Shown one piece after another: positions 1 through 7,202 of a DNA stretch of 14,650 nt (positions are counted from its first letter, which is position 1; each line of letters starts with the position of its first letter). The notes beneath the pieces are model-generated. The model did no database searches, was not told where the DNA came from, and saw nothing but the letters and a program-made list of their open reading frames with translations. The translations under genes and the position numbers were made by a program. Source of the DNA: Nitrosospira multiformis (GTDB lineage Bacteria; Pseudomonadota; Gammaproteobacteria; Burkholderiales; UBA11063); assembly GCA_020726205.1 (NCBI GenBank), contig DYTA01000017.1:1-14650 (forward strand), read 5' to 3'.

Positions 1-2
1 AA

Positions 3-218
3 AATCTAGAGATTTCATCAGGACGTACGCTCAATATTGACGGGGGAGATACTTTAGAGCGTAGATTTGAAATTACCAATACATTTAATTTTAGTTATAA
101 GTTCCAAAAACAGACTATTTATGGGTATGATAAAACTCCACTTGCGCCTAATTTTTATCAGATTTTAAGCACTGCAACCAATGTTTTAATTACTCAAATG
201 AAGAAAACGTCTAAATAA
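3..218 (+). CDS. C-terminal 71 codons of an unrecognised protein (5' end outside window)
   Basis: An open frame enters from the left edge with codons beginning at position 3 and ends at TAA 216-218. The last A of that stop is the first base of the next gene's ATG (TAATG), so translation of the two genes is probably coupled. The visible tail starts NLEISSGRTLNIDGGDTLER, is soluble and mixed polar/aromatic, contains the segment YGYDKTPLAPNFY, and ends in a basic MKKTSK. I see no membrane segment or catalytic motif and do not recognise the family. Reality as a coding region is supported by the uninterrupted frame and the exact stop/start overlap with a gene in the darTG cluster. Its function cannot be judged without the missing N-terminal part. 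Confidence 0.6.
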   Translation, partial: NLEISSGRTLNIDGGDTLERRFEITNTFNFSYKFQKQTIYGYDKTPLAPNFYQILSTATNVLITQMKKTSK

Positions 219-883
219 TGAAAAATGTTCCAACTCTAGTTAGAATAGCTGCAGAGAGTATTTTCAGGCAGGTCATACCTCTAATTGCCATGTGCTCAGA
301 AATATATAAACGGTTTCAAGAAGAAAAGTTCAACTTCTTTCTTGAAGATGTAAAGCGTGGAACAGCTGATCTTAGTCTTCAAAACCTTAATGACTATGAT
401 ATTTTGCATACCGCGTATTTAACGCAACAAGCATTACTGAAAATTCGCCAACAAGAAAAAATTAAACTACTTGCAGATTTATTTGTTTCTTATTGCCACA
501 AGCTTCAACCAGAACATAATGATTCACTAAATGATAAATATGAAATTTTCTTACATCTGTTAGAAAATATTAGTTTCATTGAGTTTCAGATTTTATCAAT
601 TTTACATAACTATGAAATTTCATTAGGTGTTGATAGTGGAGGAACATTTGAGAGTGAGCATTCTTTTTATAGCAATCAGTGTGAGATTTGGGCACAATTT
701 ATTGATGAAGTAAAAAGTAATTTAGACCTCTCAGATAATGAAATTGAAGCATATTTGCAGCACATTACTACGACAGGTTTATTTGTCAAATTTAGACAAC
801 ATGGTGTGGATAAAGGATATTTAACTCAATTATTCTATGAGTTAATTAATTTTCTAAAAAAAGATGCAGGTTATGCCGATTAA
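218..883 (+). CDS. Unknown 221-residue protein encoded directly upstream of darT
   Basis: I do not recognise this protein firmly. It opens with a short hydrophobic stretch (about residues 17-29, QVIPLIAMCSEIY) followed by a charged helical region (about 30-48). A second helix at about 75-97 contains RQQEKIKLLADLF. A region around 115-130 (LLENISFIEFQILSILHNY) and the C-terminus (about 180-216: YLQHITTTGLFVKF, then GYLTQLFYELINFLKK) look like parts of a winged-helix or all-helical fold. This layout resembles a diffuse family of small helical accessory proteins that begin with an IP-hydrophobic-SEY/EIY segment, but that is recalled similarity only. The ATG overlaps the previous stop by one base, and the 3' end overlaps darT by 11 or 20 bases depending on darT's start, so it is very likely co-transcribed with the toxin-antitoxin pair. 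It could be an accessory or regulatory component or an unrelated passenger. Confidence 0.75.
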   Translation: MKNVPTLVRIAAESIFRQVIPLIAMCSEIYKRFQEEKFNFFLEDVKRGTADLSLQNLNDYDILHTAYLTQQALLKIRQQEKIKLLADLFVSYCHKLQPEHNDSLNDKYEIFLHLLENISFIEFQILSILHNYEISLGVDSGGTFESEHSFYSNQCEIWAQFIDEVKSNLDLSDNEIEAYLQHITTTGLFVKFRQHGVDKGYLTQLFYELINFLKKDAGYAD

Positions 884-1553
884 TTATCCAGAGTGGCTAT
901 TTAAGCAAACCAGAATTTTTCATATGACGGCAATTGATAATTTACCTAATATATTTGCATCTGGTGGATTATTAGCAAAAAATATGTTATCTCGCAACTG
1001 TATAAATTACACCAATGTTGCATATGAAGGCATTCAAGATGTGCGGCATAGAATAACATTGCCAAATGGTAATAATTTACATGATTATGTGCCATTTCAT
1101 TTTGCACCTCGTTCTCCAATGTTATTTGCAATTGCTGATGGTATTATTGCTAATTGCACAACTAAGCAAGAAGATATGATATATTTTGTGAGCTATGCAG
1201 AACAGTTTACCAACAACAATTTTGTTTTTTGTGACCATCACCCCATTATGCAACCCCAAGTAACATGGTATGATGATTTATCACAATTAGATCAGCTTGA
1301 TTGGGATATTTTTTCTGAACCTCCGCTTTTGGGCGAGTATGCAAAAATTTGGCAAGATAGGCCAGAAAATGTTCGCTGGGCAAACCGTAAATCTAAGCGT
1401 ATGGCTGAATTTTTAATCTATCAGAAAGTTGATCTAGCAGATATTATTGGTTTTGCCGTTATAAATGAAGAGATGAAGCAGAAATTAGATTTCTTATGTA
1501 AAAAATATGGGATTGATTTGCCAATTATTATACGAAGAGAGTGGTATAAATAA
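864..1553 (+). CDS. darT: DarT, ssDNA thymidine ADP-ribosyltransferase toxin
   Basis: DarT-family toxins (DUF4433) use NAD+ to add ADP-ribose to thymidine in single-stranded DNA, blocking replication; the lesion is reversed by DarG. Numbering from the second ATG (873), the protein shows the N-terminal HMTAIDNLPNI strand-helix with H17, typical of the NAD site, and GGLLAKN. It then has the hallmark VPFHFAPRSPMLFAI (73-87) and the C-terminal KRMAEFLIYQ (175-184), in which E179 matches the catalytic glutamate of the family. At 226-229 residues the length is normal. Two in-frame starts exist, ATG 864 and ATG 873. Neither has a clear Shine-Dalgarno sequence, and the family usually starts close to the NAD-site helix, so 873 is equally plausible. 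Translation probably depends on coupling to the overlapping upstream gene. The stop TAA overlaps darG's ATG by one base. No key residue appears missing, so the toxin is predicted to be active. Confidence 0.9.
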   Translation: MQVMPINYPEWLFKQTRIFHMTAIDNLPNIFASGGLLAKNMLSRNCINYTNVAYEGIQDVRHRITLPNGNNLHDYVPFHFAPRSPMLFAIADGIIANCTTKQEDMIYFVSYAEQFTNNNFVFCDHHPIMQPQVTWYDDLSQLDQLDWDIFSEPPLLGEYAKIWQDRPENVRWANRKSKRMAEFLIYQKVDLADIIGFAVINEEMKQKLDFLCKKYGIDLPIIIRREWYK

Positions 1554-2608
1554 TGACTATTAAATATGTTTCTGGAGATTTATTAACTTATCCAGCTGAA
1601 GCAATAATCAATACAGTTAATTGTGTAGGTGTAATGGGTAAAGGTATTGCACTACAATTTAAACAAAAATATCCTGATAATTTTAAGTATTATGTCAAAG
1701 AGTGTAAGTCTGGCAATGTAACAACTGGCAAGATGCTGGTTTATGATTGTGGGATGTTATCCGAAAATCCACGTTATATCATTAATTTTCCGACTAAACA
1801 ACATTGGCGCAATAATTCCAAAGTTGAGTATATTACTAGCGGATTAGATGATTTAATTAATGTAATTAAACAGTACCATATTAAATCTATCGCAATACCT
1901 CAGCTAGGTTGTGGCAATGGTGGCTTAATTTGGGAAGAAGTTGAGGATATCATTATAGATAAGTTGTCATGTCTTAATATTGATGTTTTTATATTTGCAC
2001 CAGACAAACAAACATATGAGAGTAATATAGGATTTACTAGCGAACAATTTAAACATATGACGATTGGGCGTGCAATTCTTTTATTATTAATGTATCACTA
2101 TCAGGGTTTGCGCTATGCATTAACTAGTTTAGAAATCCAGAAATTAGCCTACTTTATTAAAGAGTCAGGTGAGCCAACGTTATCTAAACTTAACTTTGAA
2201 AAAAATAAATTTGGTCCATATGCTCCTGATTTAAAAAAAGTAATAACACTACTGGTTGAAAATAAATTTGTTGAAAAATTTAAAGATGACGAGAGTGATG
2301 ATTATCAATACAAAGTTAGTGATTTTGCTCATAGTTTAGCTAGTGCATTCTTAGAGAATAACCATGACCTTGAATGTGTCGATAAAATTAACAATTTAAT
2401 TTCAGGTTATGAATATCCATTTGGTATGGAATTACTATCTACGGTTCATTGGGTTGTTAATCATGAAGGAGCTACTGACATAAATTCTACATGTCGCAAC
2501 GTCTGGAATTGGTCAGAACTAAATCCAAGCTGGAATGAGCGTAAAAAAAATATAATGCCTAAAAAATATATAGAAATTGTATTAAAAAAAATTAATCTTG
2601 AGCCATAA
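1553..2608 (+). CDS. darG: DarG, macrodomain DNA ADP-ribosyl glycohydrolase antitoxin
   Basis: DarG neutralises DarT in two ways known for the family: its macrodomain removes ADP-ribose from DNA thymidine, and its C-terminal domain binds and blocks DarT. Residues 1-155 form the macrodomain, with YVSGDLLTYPAEAIINTVNC (5-24), the ribose/phosphate loop GVMGKGIALQF (26-36), NFPTKQHWR (78-86) and GCGNGGLIW (119-127). K82 in TKQHW corresponds to the lysine needed for DNA de-ADP-ribosylation in studied DarG proteins. Residues 169-351 match the usual DarG C-terminal domain: MTIGRAILLLL, LEIQKLAYFIKESGEP, KNKFGPYAPDLKKV and PFGMELLSTVHWVV. The 351-residue length is full. The ATG shares one base with the darT stop and follows a purine-rich GAGAGTGG around 1538-1545. 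A symmetric hairpin about 55 bases after the stop ends the cluster. Confidence 0.93.
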   Translation: MTIKYVSGDLLTYPAEAIINTVNCVGVMGKGIALQFKQKYPDNFKYYVKECKSGNVTTGKMLVYDCGMLSENPRYIINFPTKQHWRNNSKVEYITSGLDDLINVIKQYHIKSIAIPQLGCGNGGLIWEEVEDIIIDKLSCLNIDVFIFAPDKQTYESNIGFTSEQFKHMTIGRAILLLLMYHYQGLRYALTSLEIQKLAYFIKESGEPTLSKLNFEKNKFGPYAPDLKKVITLLVENKFVEKFKDDESDDYQYKVSDFAHSLASAFLENNHDLECVDKINNLISGYEYPFGMELLSTVHWVVNHEGATDINSTCRNVWNWSELNPSWNERKKNIMPKKYIEIVLKKINLEP

Positions 2609-2664
2609 CATCTGATAAGGCAAATAATTCAAATAAAGGTGGAAATGTAACGAGATTAGGTTTG

Positions 2665-2694
2665 AAAATACTGCACAATTTTGTGCAGTATTTT
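2665..2694. terminator. Symmetric hairpin between convergent darG and permease genes, probable bidirectional terminator
   Basis: A perfect inverted repeat with arms AAAATACTGCACAA (2665-2678) and TTGTGCAGTATTTT (2681-2694) is separated by two T bases. In RNA this gives a core stem of TACTGCACA type flanked by an A-run on one side and a U-run on the other, so it reads as an intrinsic terminator on both strands. It lies between the darG stop (2608) and the stop of the convergent permease gene (2709), exactly where both transcripts should end. Confidence 0.85.
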
Positions 2695-2708
2695 AGTTTA
2701 TTGGTTTA

Positions 2709-4076
2709 CTATATTAATTTTGACTTTTTACTTGATTTCTTATTAAAAACGTATAATAAAGATAATACAAATAACCAAATAGGTGTAACAATTACACTTA
2801 AACGCATATCATCAATCCACAGCATAATAAACATTACCATTACTAAAAACGACATGGCAAAAACATTACTATACGGATATAAAATTAAGCGATAACTAAT
2901 TTTATCTAGTAGTTGATGTTTTCTAAAATGTATTTGGGTTAATAAAATTAAAAACCATACAGTTAAAATAGCACAGGTTGCAATAGTTAATAAATACATT
3001 ATGGCTTTATCTGGAAATAAGTAATTCATTGCAACACTAATTAAAATGCATAAACTAGTAAAAAGTAATGCGTTACTTGGAATATTAACTTGATTTGTTT
3101 TGGCAAATTTAGTTGGTGCAGATCCCTGTTTTGTTAGACTAAATAACATTCGAGATGCGGCATATAAGCAACTATTAAATGCTGATAGGGCAGCTGTTAT
3201 TGCAACGGCATTCATAATATCAGCAGCTTGATTAATTCCTATTTGTTTAAATACGTCAACAAATGGGCTAACATGCGCATTTAATTTATTAAATGGATAT
3301 AAACAAATAATTGCTAACATTGTTAAAACATAAAAGATAATTATTCGAGCTATTACCCCACTGATTGCTTGAGGAATGCTTTTTCGTGGGTTTTCAGCTT
3401 CACCTGCCGCAATTGAGACAAATTCAGTACCACCAAATGAGAAGATTACAATTGCTAATGAAAAGAAAAATCCTTTTGCTCCACTAGCAAAAAATACGTG
3501 CAAACTATCATAAGTATGTATATTAGTGATCATATTTTGATGAATGTGTGAATTGAATGTAACTAAGTATGCGCTAAAGAAAATCATCATGATAATTGCC
3601 GCAACTTTAATTCCTGCAAACCAGAATTCAAATTCACCAAATAGTTTTACGCTAACTAATTGTACTAAAGTAAATAAAAATAATAATCCTAGGCAAATTA
3701 ACCAATGTGGTAGCCCAGGTATCCAGTAATCGAGGAAAAATGTTACTGCAGTTAATTCAACCATACAAACAACGGTGTATTCAAACCATGCTGTCCAACC
3801 AGCAATAAATCCAGCATAATTACTAATATAACGATTTGCATAATCACTAAATGAACCAGATGATGGATGGTGAACTGTCATTTCGCCTAGTGCTCGCATA
3901 ATAATATAAATAACTATTCCACCCAAAATATATGACAAAATTATTGATGGTCCAGTTGATTGAATTGATTTGGCTGCACCAAAAAATAATCCAGTGCCGA
4001 TAACACCACCAAGTGCAATCATTTGAATATGGCGATTTTTTAATTTTCCTTGAAGATGATCTTTTTTACTATCCAT
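2709..4076 (-). CDS. Amino-acid permease, APC superfamily (AAT-like), second of a tandem pair
   Basis: An inner-membrane amino-acid:proton symporter of the APC superfamily, closest in style to the proline/histidine/threonine/asparagine-type permeases of the AAT family. The substrate cannot be read from sequence. The start of TM1 carries the family signature RHIQMIALGGVIGTGLFFGA, followed by RALGEMTVHHPSSGSF after TM2 and GGTEFVSIAAGEAENPRK near TM6. Together with many further hydrophobic helices this fits the usual 12-segment fold. I chose ATG at 4076 (455 residues, MDSKKDH) over an in-frame TTG at 4091: a purine-rich GAAAG precedes the ATG, while nothing ribosome-binding-like precedes the TTG. 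This start overlaps the preceding permease gene by 8 bases, implying translational coupling. The stop is followed by the bidirectional hairpin at 2665-2694. Confidence 0.9.
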   Translation of the reverse strand: MDSKKDHLQGKLKNRHIQMIALGGVIGTGLFFGAAKSIQSTGPSIILSYILGGIVIYIIMRALGEMTVHHPSSGSFSDYANRYISNYAGFIAGWTAWFEYTVVCMVELTAVTFFLDYWIPGLPHWLICLGLLFLFTLVQLVSVKLFGEFEFWFAGIKVAAIIMMIFFSAYLVTFNSHIHQNMITNIHTYDSLHVFFASGAKGFFFSLAIVIFSFGGTEFVSIAAGEAENPRKSIPQAISGVIARIIIFYVLTMLAIICLYPFNKLNAHVSPFVDVFKQIGINQAADIMNAVAITAALSAFNSCLYAASRMLFSLTKQGSAPTKFAKTNQVNIPSNALLFTSLCILISVAMNYLFPDKAIMYLLTIATCAILTVWFLILLTQIHFRKHQLLDKISYRLILYPYSNVFAMSFLVMVMFIMLWIDDMRLSVIVTPIWLFVLSLLYVFNKKSSKKSKLI

Positions 4077-5418
4077 TATTTTTTCTTTCAAATTTTATTT
4101 TAATCATATATGCCAAGCTTAAAATAGCAATCCATATTGGGGCAATAACTATAGCCATTCTAAAATCAGGCATGAAGTACATTACAATCGCAACAATAAC
4201 TAAAAAAATTAATGCGATAATTGAACTAGCAGGATATAACCATGCTGGGTAACTGCTATTACCTTTAAATTTACGTTTAAAACTGGCATGAGTTATTAAT
4301 ATTGTAATCCAATTTAAGATTGATGCAATAGTTGCTACCGACAGTAATACGTTAAAAATTTGTTTAGGGTACAGATAATTTAGTAGTACCGTTAATCCAA
4401 TACAAATCATAGAAAAAATAATTGCAACTGTTGGTATACCTTTTTTGGAAATATGCGTAAATTGTTGTGGTGCATTACCTTGTAACCCAAGATTATAAAC
4501 CATTCTTGCAGTACCATAAATTCCACTATTTAATGAAGATAGTGCTGCGGTAATTGCTACTAAATTCATTAGACTAGCTGCTTTACTAATCCCTATTTGT
4601 TTAAATACATCAACAAATGGGCTGATATGTGCATCAATTTTATTCCATGGATATAAGCACATGATGATTGCTAATGTTGCTAAGTAAAATAAAAGAATCC
4701 GTACAATAATACCATTTATTGCCATTGGTATAGTTTTTTTGGGATTTTCAGCTTCGCCAGCCGTTATTCCAACTAATTCTGTACCACCAAATGAAAATAC
4801 GACAACAACAAATGAAAATAGAAATCCTTGTAATCCATTCGCAAAAAATCCACCATGTGACCATAAATTTGCTACATTCGATACATTTTGATTACTACTG
4901 GGTGAAAAACTTAAGATATAAATTCCAAATATTACTAGGCAAATTACTGTAAAAACTTTAATTCCCGCAAACCAAAATTCAAACTCACCAAAAAATTTTA
5001 CATTAAGTAAGTTAATTCCCATAAAAATTAACATCACAACTAATGTTATAATCCAATGTACGGAACTTGGAAACCAATAATCCATAAAAATACCTGTTGC
5101 TGTTAATTCGAGCATACAGACTATAATATAGTTAAACCAATAATTCCAACCTGAGACAAATCCTGCATAATTTCCAATATATTTATAAGCATAATAACTA
5201 AATGAACCCGAGCTTGGTTCGGCTACTGCCATTTCACCTAATGCTCTTACTATTATATACATCATAATCCCGCCAATTGCATATGATAGTAAAATTGCTG
5301 GACCAGCTAATTTTATTGATTCACCAGCACCAAAAAAGAATCCAGTTCCAATTGCACTCCCTAGAGCAATCATTAATATGTGGCGTTTGCTAAGACCATG
5401 TTTTAATTTATTTGTCAT
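4069..5418 (-). CDS. Amino-acid permease, APC superfamily (AAT-like), first of a tandem pair
   Basis: A 449-residue inner-membrane amino-acid transporter paralogous to the gene that follows it. The two share the TM1 region (RHILMIALGSAIGTGFFFGA), RALGEMAVAEPSSGSFSYYA, VKFFGEFEFWFAGIKV, FSFGGTELVGITAGEAENPK and HISPFVDVFKQIGI nearly word for word, and differ mainly in loops and the C-terminal third. Twelve membrane segments are expected. The substrate is unknown; the AAT family handles small neutral, aromatic or basic amino acids. The ATG is preceded by GGAG five bases upstream (minus strand of 5424-5427), a good ribosome-binding site placed in the 13-base gap after the PHP-nuclease gene. It is therefore probably the middle gene of a three-gene operon read from the promoter near 6317. 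Confidence 0.92.
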   Translation of the reverse strand: MTNKLKHGLSKRHILMIALGSAIGTGFFFGAGESIKLAGPAILLSYAIGGIMMYIIVRALGEMAVAEPSSGSFSYYAYKYIGNYAGFVSGWNYWFNYIIVCMLELTATGIFMDYWFPSSVHWIITLVVMLIFMGINLLNVKFFGEFEFWFAGIKVFTVICLVIFGIYILSFSPSSNQNVSNVANLWSHGGFFANGLQGFLFSFVVVVFSFGGTELVGITAGEAENPKKTIPMAINGIIVRILLFYLATLAIIMCLYPWNKIDAHISPFVDVFKQIGISKAASLMNLVAITAALSSLNSGIYGTARMVYNLGLQGNAPQQFTHISKKGIPTVAIIFSMICIGLTVLLNYLYPKQIFNVLLSVATIASILNWITILITHASFKRKFKGNSSYPAWLYPASSIIALIFLVIVAIVMYFMPDFRMAIVIAPIWIAILSLAYMIKIKFERKNNG

Positions 5419-5431
5419 TATTACTCCAATA

Positions 5432-6298
5432 TTAAAGCTGTGTTATGTCAATTCCTAGATATGGGAATACAGTTTTTAATCCTAATGGGATAGCTTTATT
5501 GCCACCTGGTAAAATTTTACGAAAACCATCTGCTTGGTGAAAATCACTTCCACAACTAGCCAATAAATCATACTTTGTGCATAATGAAGCAATATTTTCT
5601 TGTTCAATTAAACTATGTGAGCTACTTATTACTTCGATACCTTGTCCGCCATAAGATTTAAACTCTTCTATTAAACGAACTAATTTGGTTCTGGTAAAAT
5701 TATAACGTCCAGGATGTGCTATTACTGCAATACCTCTGCTTTCTTTAATCCAACGAACACAGTCAGATAATTCAGCCCATGTTTGTTGGGTATAACCTGG
5801 TTTTCCAGGCGCTAGATAACGTTCAAATGCTTTACCTTCTTTAGCATAACCTTGATTTATTAACCAGCGATTAAAATGAGTCCTGCTTAATGATTCTGGT
5901 TTATCGGCTAATGCTAATGCGCCTTCAAATGCACCTGAAATACCAATTTTAGCTAAATTTACACCAATTCTACGTCCTCGTTCAAGACGAGATGCCCGCA
6001 GTTTAGCTAGTTCGCTAACTAACTGTTGATTATTTTCATCGATACCTAGTCCGACAATATGTACTAAATTACCTTTTTGCCATGTAACCGAAATTTCAAC
6101 CCCACCAATAATATTTAAATTTAATTCATCTCCAATGCTTCGTGCTTCAGCAACTCCATCAACTGTATCGTGGTCTGTTATTGCTTGATATTGTGCACCA
6201 TTTTGTTTGGCAAGATTTAAAACATCTCTTACACTTAATGCACCATCGGAATGGTTTGTGTGGCAGTGCAAATCGATTGGTATGTATTTTTTTTCCAT
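5432..6298 (-). CDS. rnm: PHP-domain nuclease of the RNase AM (YciV/TrpH) type
   Basis: The PHP metal-dependent phosphoesterase fold is clear: DLHCHTNHSDG (9-19, metal ligands H11, H13 and D18), AITDHDT (39-45), GGVEIS (65-70, E68), LVHIVGLGID (78-87), VIAHPGRYN and the C-terminal SCGSDFH. Length (288) and the inserted DKPESLSRTHFNRWLINQGY-like segment match the YciV/TrpH group. In E. coli this protein is RNase AM, a 5'-to-3' exoribonuclease that trims the 5' ends of ribosomal RNAs; related proteins hydrolyse 3',5'-nucleotide bisphosphates. It acts in the cytoplasm with divalent metals. The ATG follows a weak GAG-type ribosome site. It is the first gene of a minus-strand group with two permeases, a pairing with no obvious functional logic. 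Symbol assigned by family resemblance only. Confidence 0.85.
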   Translation of the reverse strand: MEKKYIPIDLHCHTNHSDGALSVRDVLNLAKQNGAQYQAITDHDTVDGVAEARSIGDELNLNIIGGVEISVTWQKGNLVHIVGLGIDENNQQLVSELAKLRASRLERGRRIGVNLAKIGISGAFEGALALADKPESLSRTHFNRWLINQGYAKEGKAFERYLAPGKPGYTQQTWAELSDCVRWIKESRGIAVIAHPGRYNFTRTKLVRLIEEFKSYGGQGIEVISSSHSLIEQENIASLCTKYDLLASCGSDFHQADGFRKILPGGNKAIPLGLKTVFPYLGIDITQL

Positions 6299-6316
6299 TT
6301 ATATCTCAGTAAAGTT

Positions 6317-6322
6317 AGTATA
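6317..6322 (-). promoter_or_regulatory. Candidate -10 box for the nuclease-permease operon
   Basis: On the minus strand TATACT lies 18 bases before the ATG at 6298, giving an expected transcription start around 6310 and a very short leader. No convincing -35 hexamer lies 16-18 bases upstream. The spacer region is occupied by a perfect palindrome (6325-6338), so activator or repressor control is possible. Confidence 0.4.
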
Positions 6323-6324
6323 AT

Positions 6325-6338
6325 TAATCAATTGATTA
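6325..6338. promoter_or_regulatory. 14-bp perfect palindrome in the promoter spacer
   Basis: TAATCAATTGATTA is its own reverse complement. It sits just upstream of the candidate -10 box of the nuclease gene, where a dimeric regulator would block or aid RNA polymerase. AT-rich palindromes of this length arise by chance fairly often in such DNA, so an operator role is only a suggestion. Confidence 0.3.
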
Positions 6339-6344
6339 CTAGAC

Positions 6345-6362
6345 GTAATGATACATCATTAC
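6345..6362. repeat. Inverted repeat between proC and the PHP-nuclease gene
   Basis: Arms GTAATGAT (6345-6352) and ATCATTAC (6355-6362) flank a two-base centre. The repeat lies 25-42 bases after the proC stop in the direction of minus-strand transcription. It could be a weak proC terminator, but no U-run follows the stem on that strand. It could equally be a protein-binding site for the nuclease promoter about 25 bases further on. Confidence 0.5.
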
Positions 6363-6386
6363 AAAAATTTATTGTAATATTTTTAG

Positions 6387-7202
6387 TTAATTAAATTCAT
6401 GAGACATTTCAATGGTTCTTTTATAGCAATTTTGCATCGCTAATTTTATTATTTCGTGTAAACCTTGTTGTTCAAATGTAATTAAACCTTGCTCTGTGGC
6501 TCCTTTTTTTGAAGTTACTCTAGCTCTCTGTTCACTAATCGATATTTCTGGATTTGCATCAAGTAGAGCAGAACTTCCATTTATGACTTGTTTTACTAAT
6601 TGTGTTGCTTGCTCACGGCTAAAACCAAATTCTTGAACTGCATTTTCGATTAGTCCTTCCATAAAGTAATAAACAAATGCAATTGAGCTACTACTAATTG
6701 GAACTATTTTATCAATTTCTGCCTCTTCTTTAGCTTGATATGTGATGCCTATTGTGCTGAAAATTTGCTCACAAATTAATTTGTGGCACTCTAAAACACT
6801 GTAGTTTGCAAACCATGCTGTAATACCTTTATTTACACTAGACGGTGTATTAGGCATCGTTCTGATAATTTTGTTGTTGTTTAGCCAATTACTAATACTT
6901 TTAATTGATACACCTGCCATTACTGATACTATTAGACATTGGGCGGTAAATTGATTGATCGCAATACATGCATCTTTAGCCTGCTGTGGTTTTATGGCTA
7001 AAAATAAAATTTCTTCAGAAGTTAATTGTCTTTCTAATTTAGCAGTTACTCGTATCGACGGATATTTTTTTTGCAATAATTGTGCTTTTTCTATATTTCT
7101 TTGGATAACTTCAATTTTAAATTGAGGGTTATTAACCAAACCAGCAAAAATAGCTTCAGCCATATTGCCTCCACCCAAAAAAACTAGATTAATTGTTGTC
7201 AT
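6387..7202 (-). CDS. proC: Pyrroline-5-carboxylate reductase (ProC), motif-divergent
   Basis: ProC reduces 1-pyrroline-5-carboxylate to proline with NAD(P)H in the cytoplasm, the last step of proline synthesis. Residues 4-15 (INLVFLGGGNMA) are the Rossmann nucleotide-binding turn, IKPQQ (70-74) and RTMPNTPSS (114-122) are typical, and the C-terminal helical domain follows. I set the start at ATG 7202 (271 residues), not at the in-frame codon at 7232, because GGAGA lies about 8 bases upstream (7211-7215) and the protein then begins MTTINLVFLG as expected. The gene overlaps the end of yggS by 14 bases. Two family signatures are altered: the usual GSGPAY reads SSSIAF (171-176) and VTSPGGTT reads VTSKKGAT (229-236). 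It may still be ProC, since yggS-proC is a conserved pair, but substrate or activity could differ. Confidence 0.85.
   Translation of the reverse strand: MTTINLVFLGGGNMAEAIFAGLVNNPQFKIEVIQRNIEKAQLLQKKYPSIRVTAKLERQLTSEEILFLAIKPQQAKDACIAINQFTAQCLIVSVMAGVSIKSISNWLNNNKIIRTMPNTPSSVNKGITAWFANYSVLECHKLICEQIFSTIGITYQAKEEAEIDKIVPISSSSIAFVYYFMEGLIENAVQEFGFSREQATQLVKQVINGSSALLDANPEISISEQRARVTSKKGATEQGLITFEQQGLHEIIKLAMQNCYKRTIEMSHEFN

Noticed and set aside
946..1131. Antisense open frame of 61 codons inside darT
   Set aside because: It lies fully within a clear DarT coding sequence and shows no supporting signals.
3..2608. The darTG cluster as a recognisable mobile element
   Set aside because: No integrase, transposase, terminal repeats or tRNA-end duplication is visible in the window, and base composition looks like the neighbours by eye.
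2662..2895. Plus-strand open frame of 77 codons beginning at the terminator hairpin
   Set aside because: It is antisense to the end of the permease gene, has no ribosome site and starts inside the bidirectional hairpin; the protein is low-complexity Ile/Thr/Asn-rich.
4077..4091. TTG start giving a five-residue longer second permease
   Set aside because: No ribosome-binding sequence precedes it, whereas ATG 4076 has a purine-rich stretch before it and starts the protein in the usual way.
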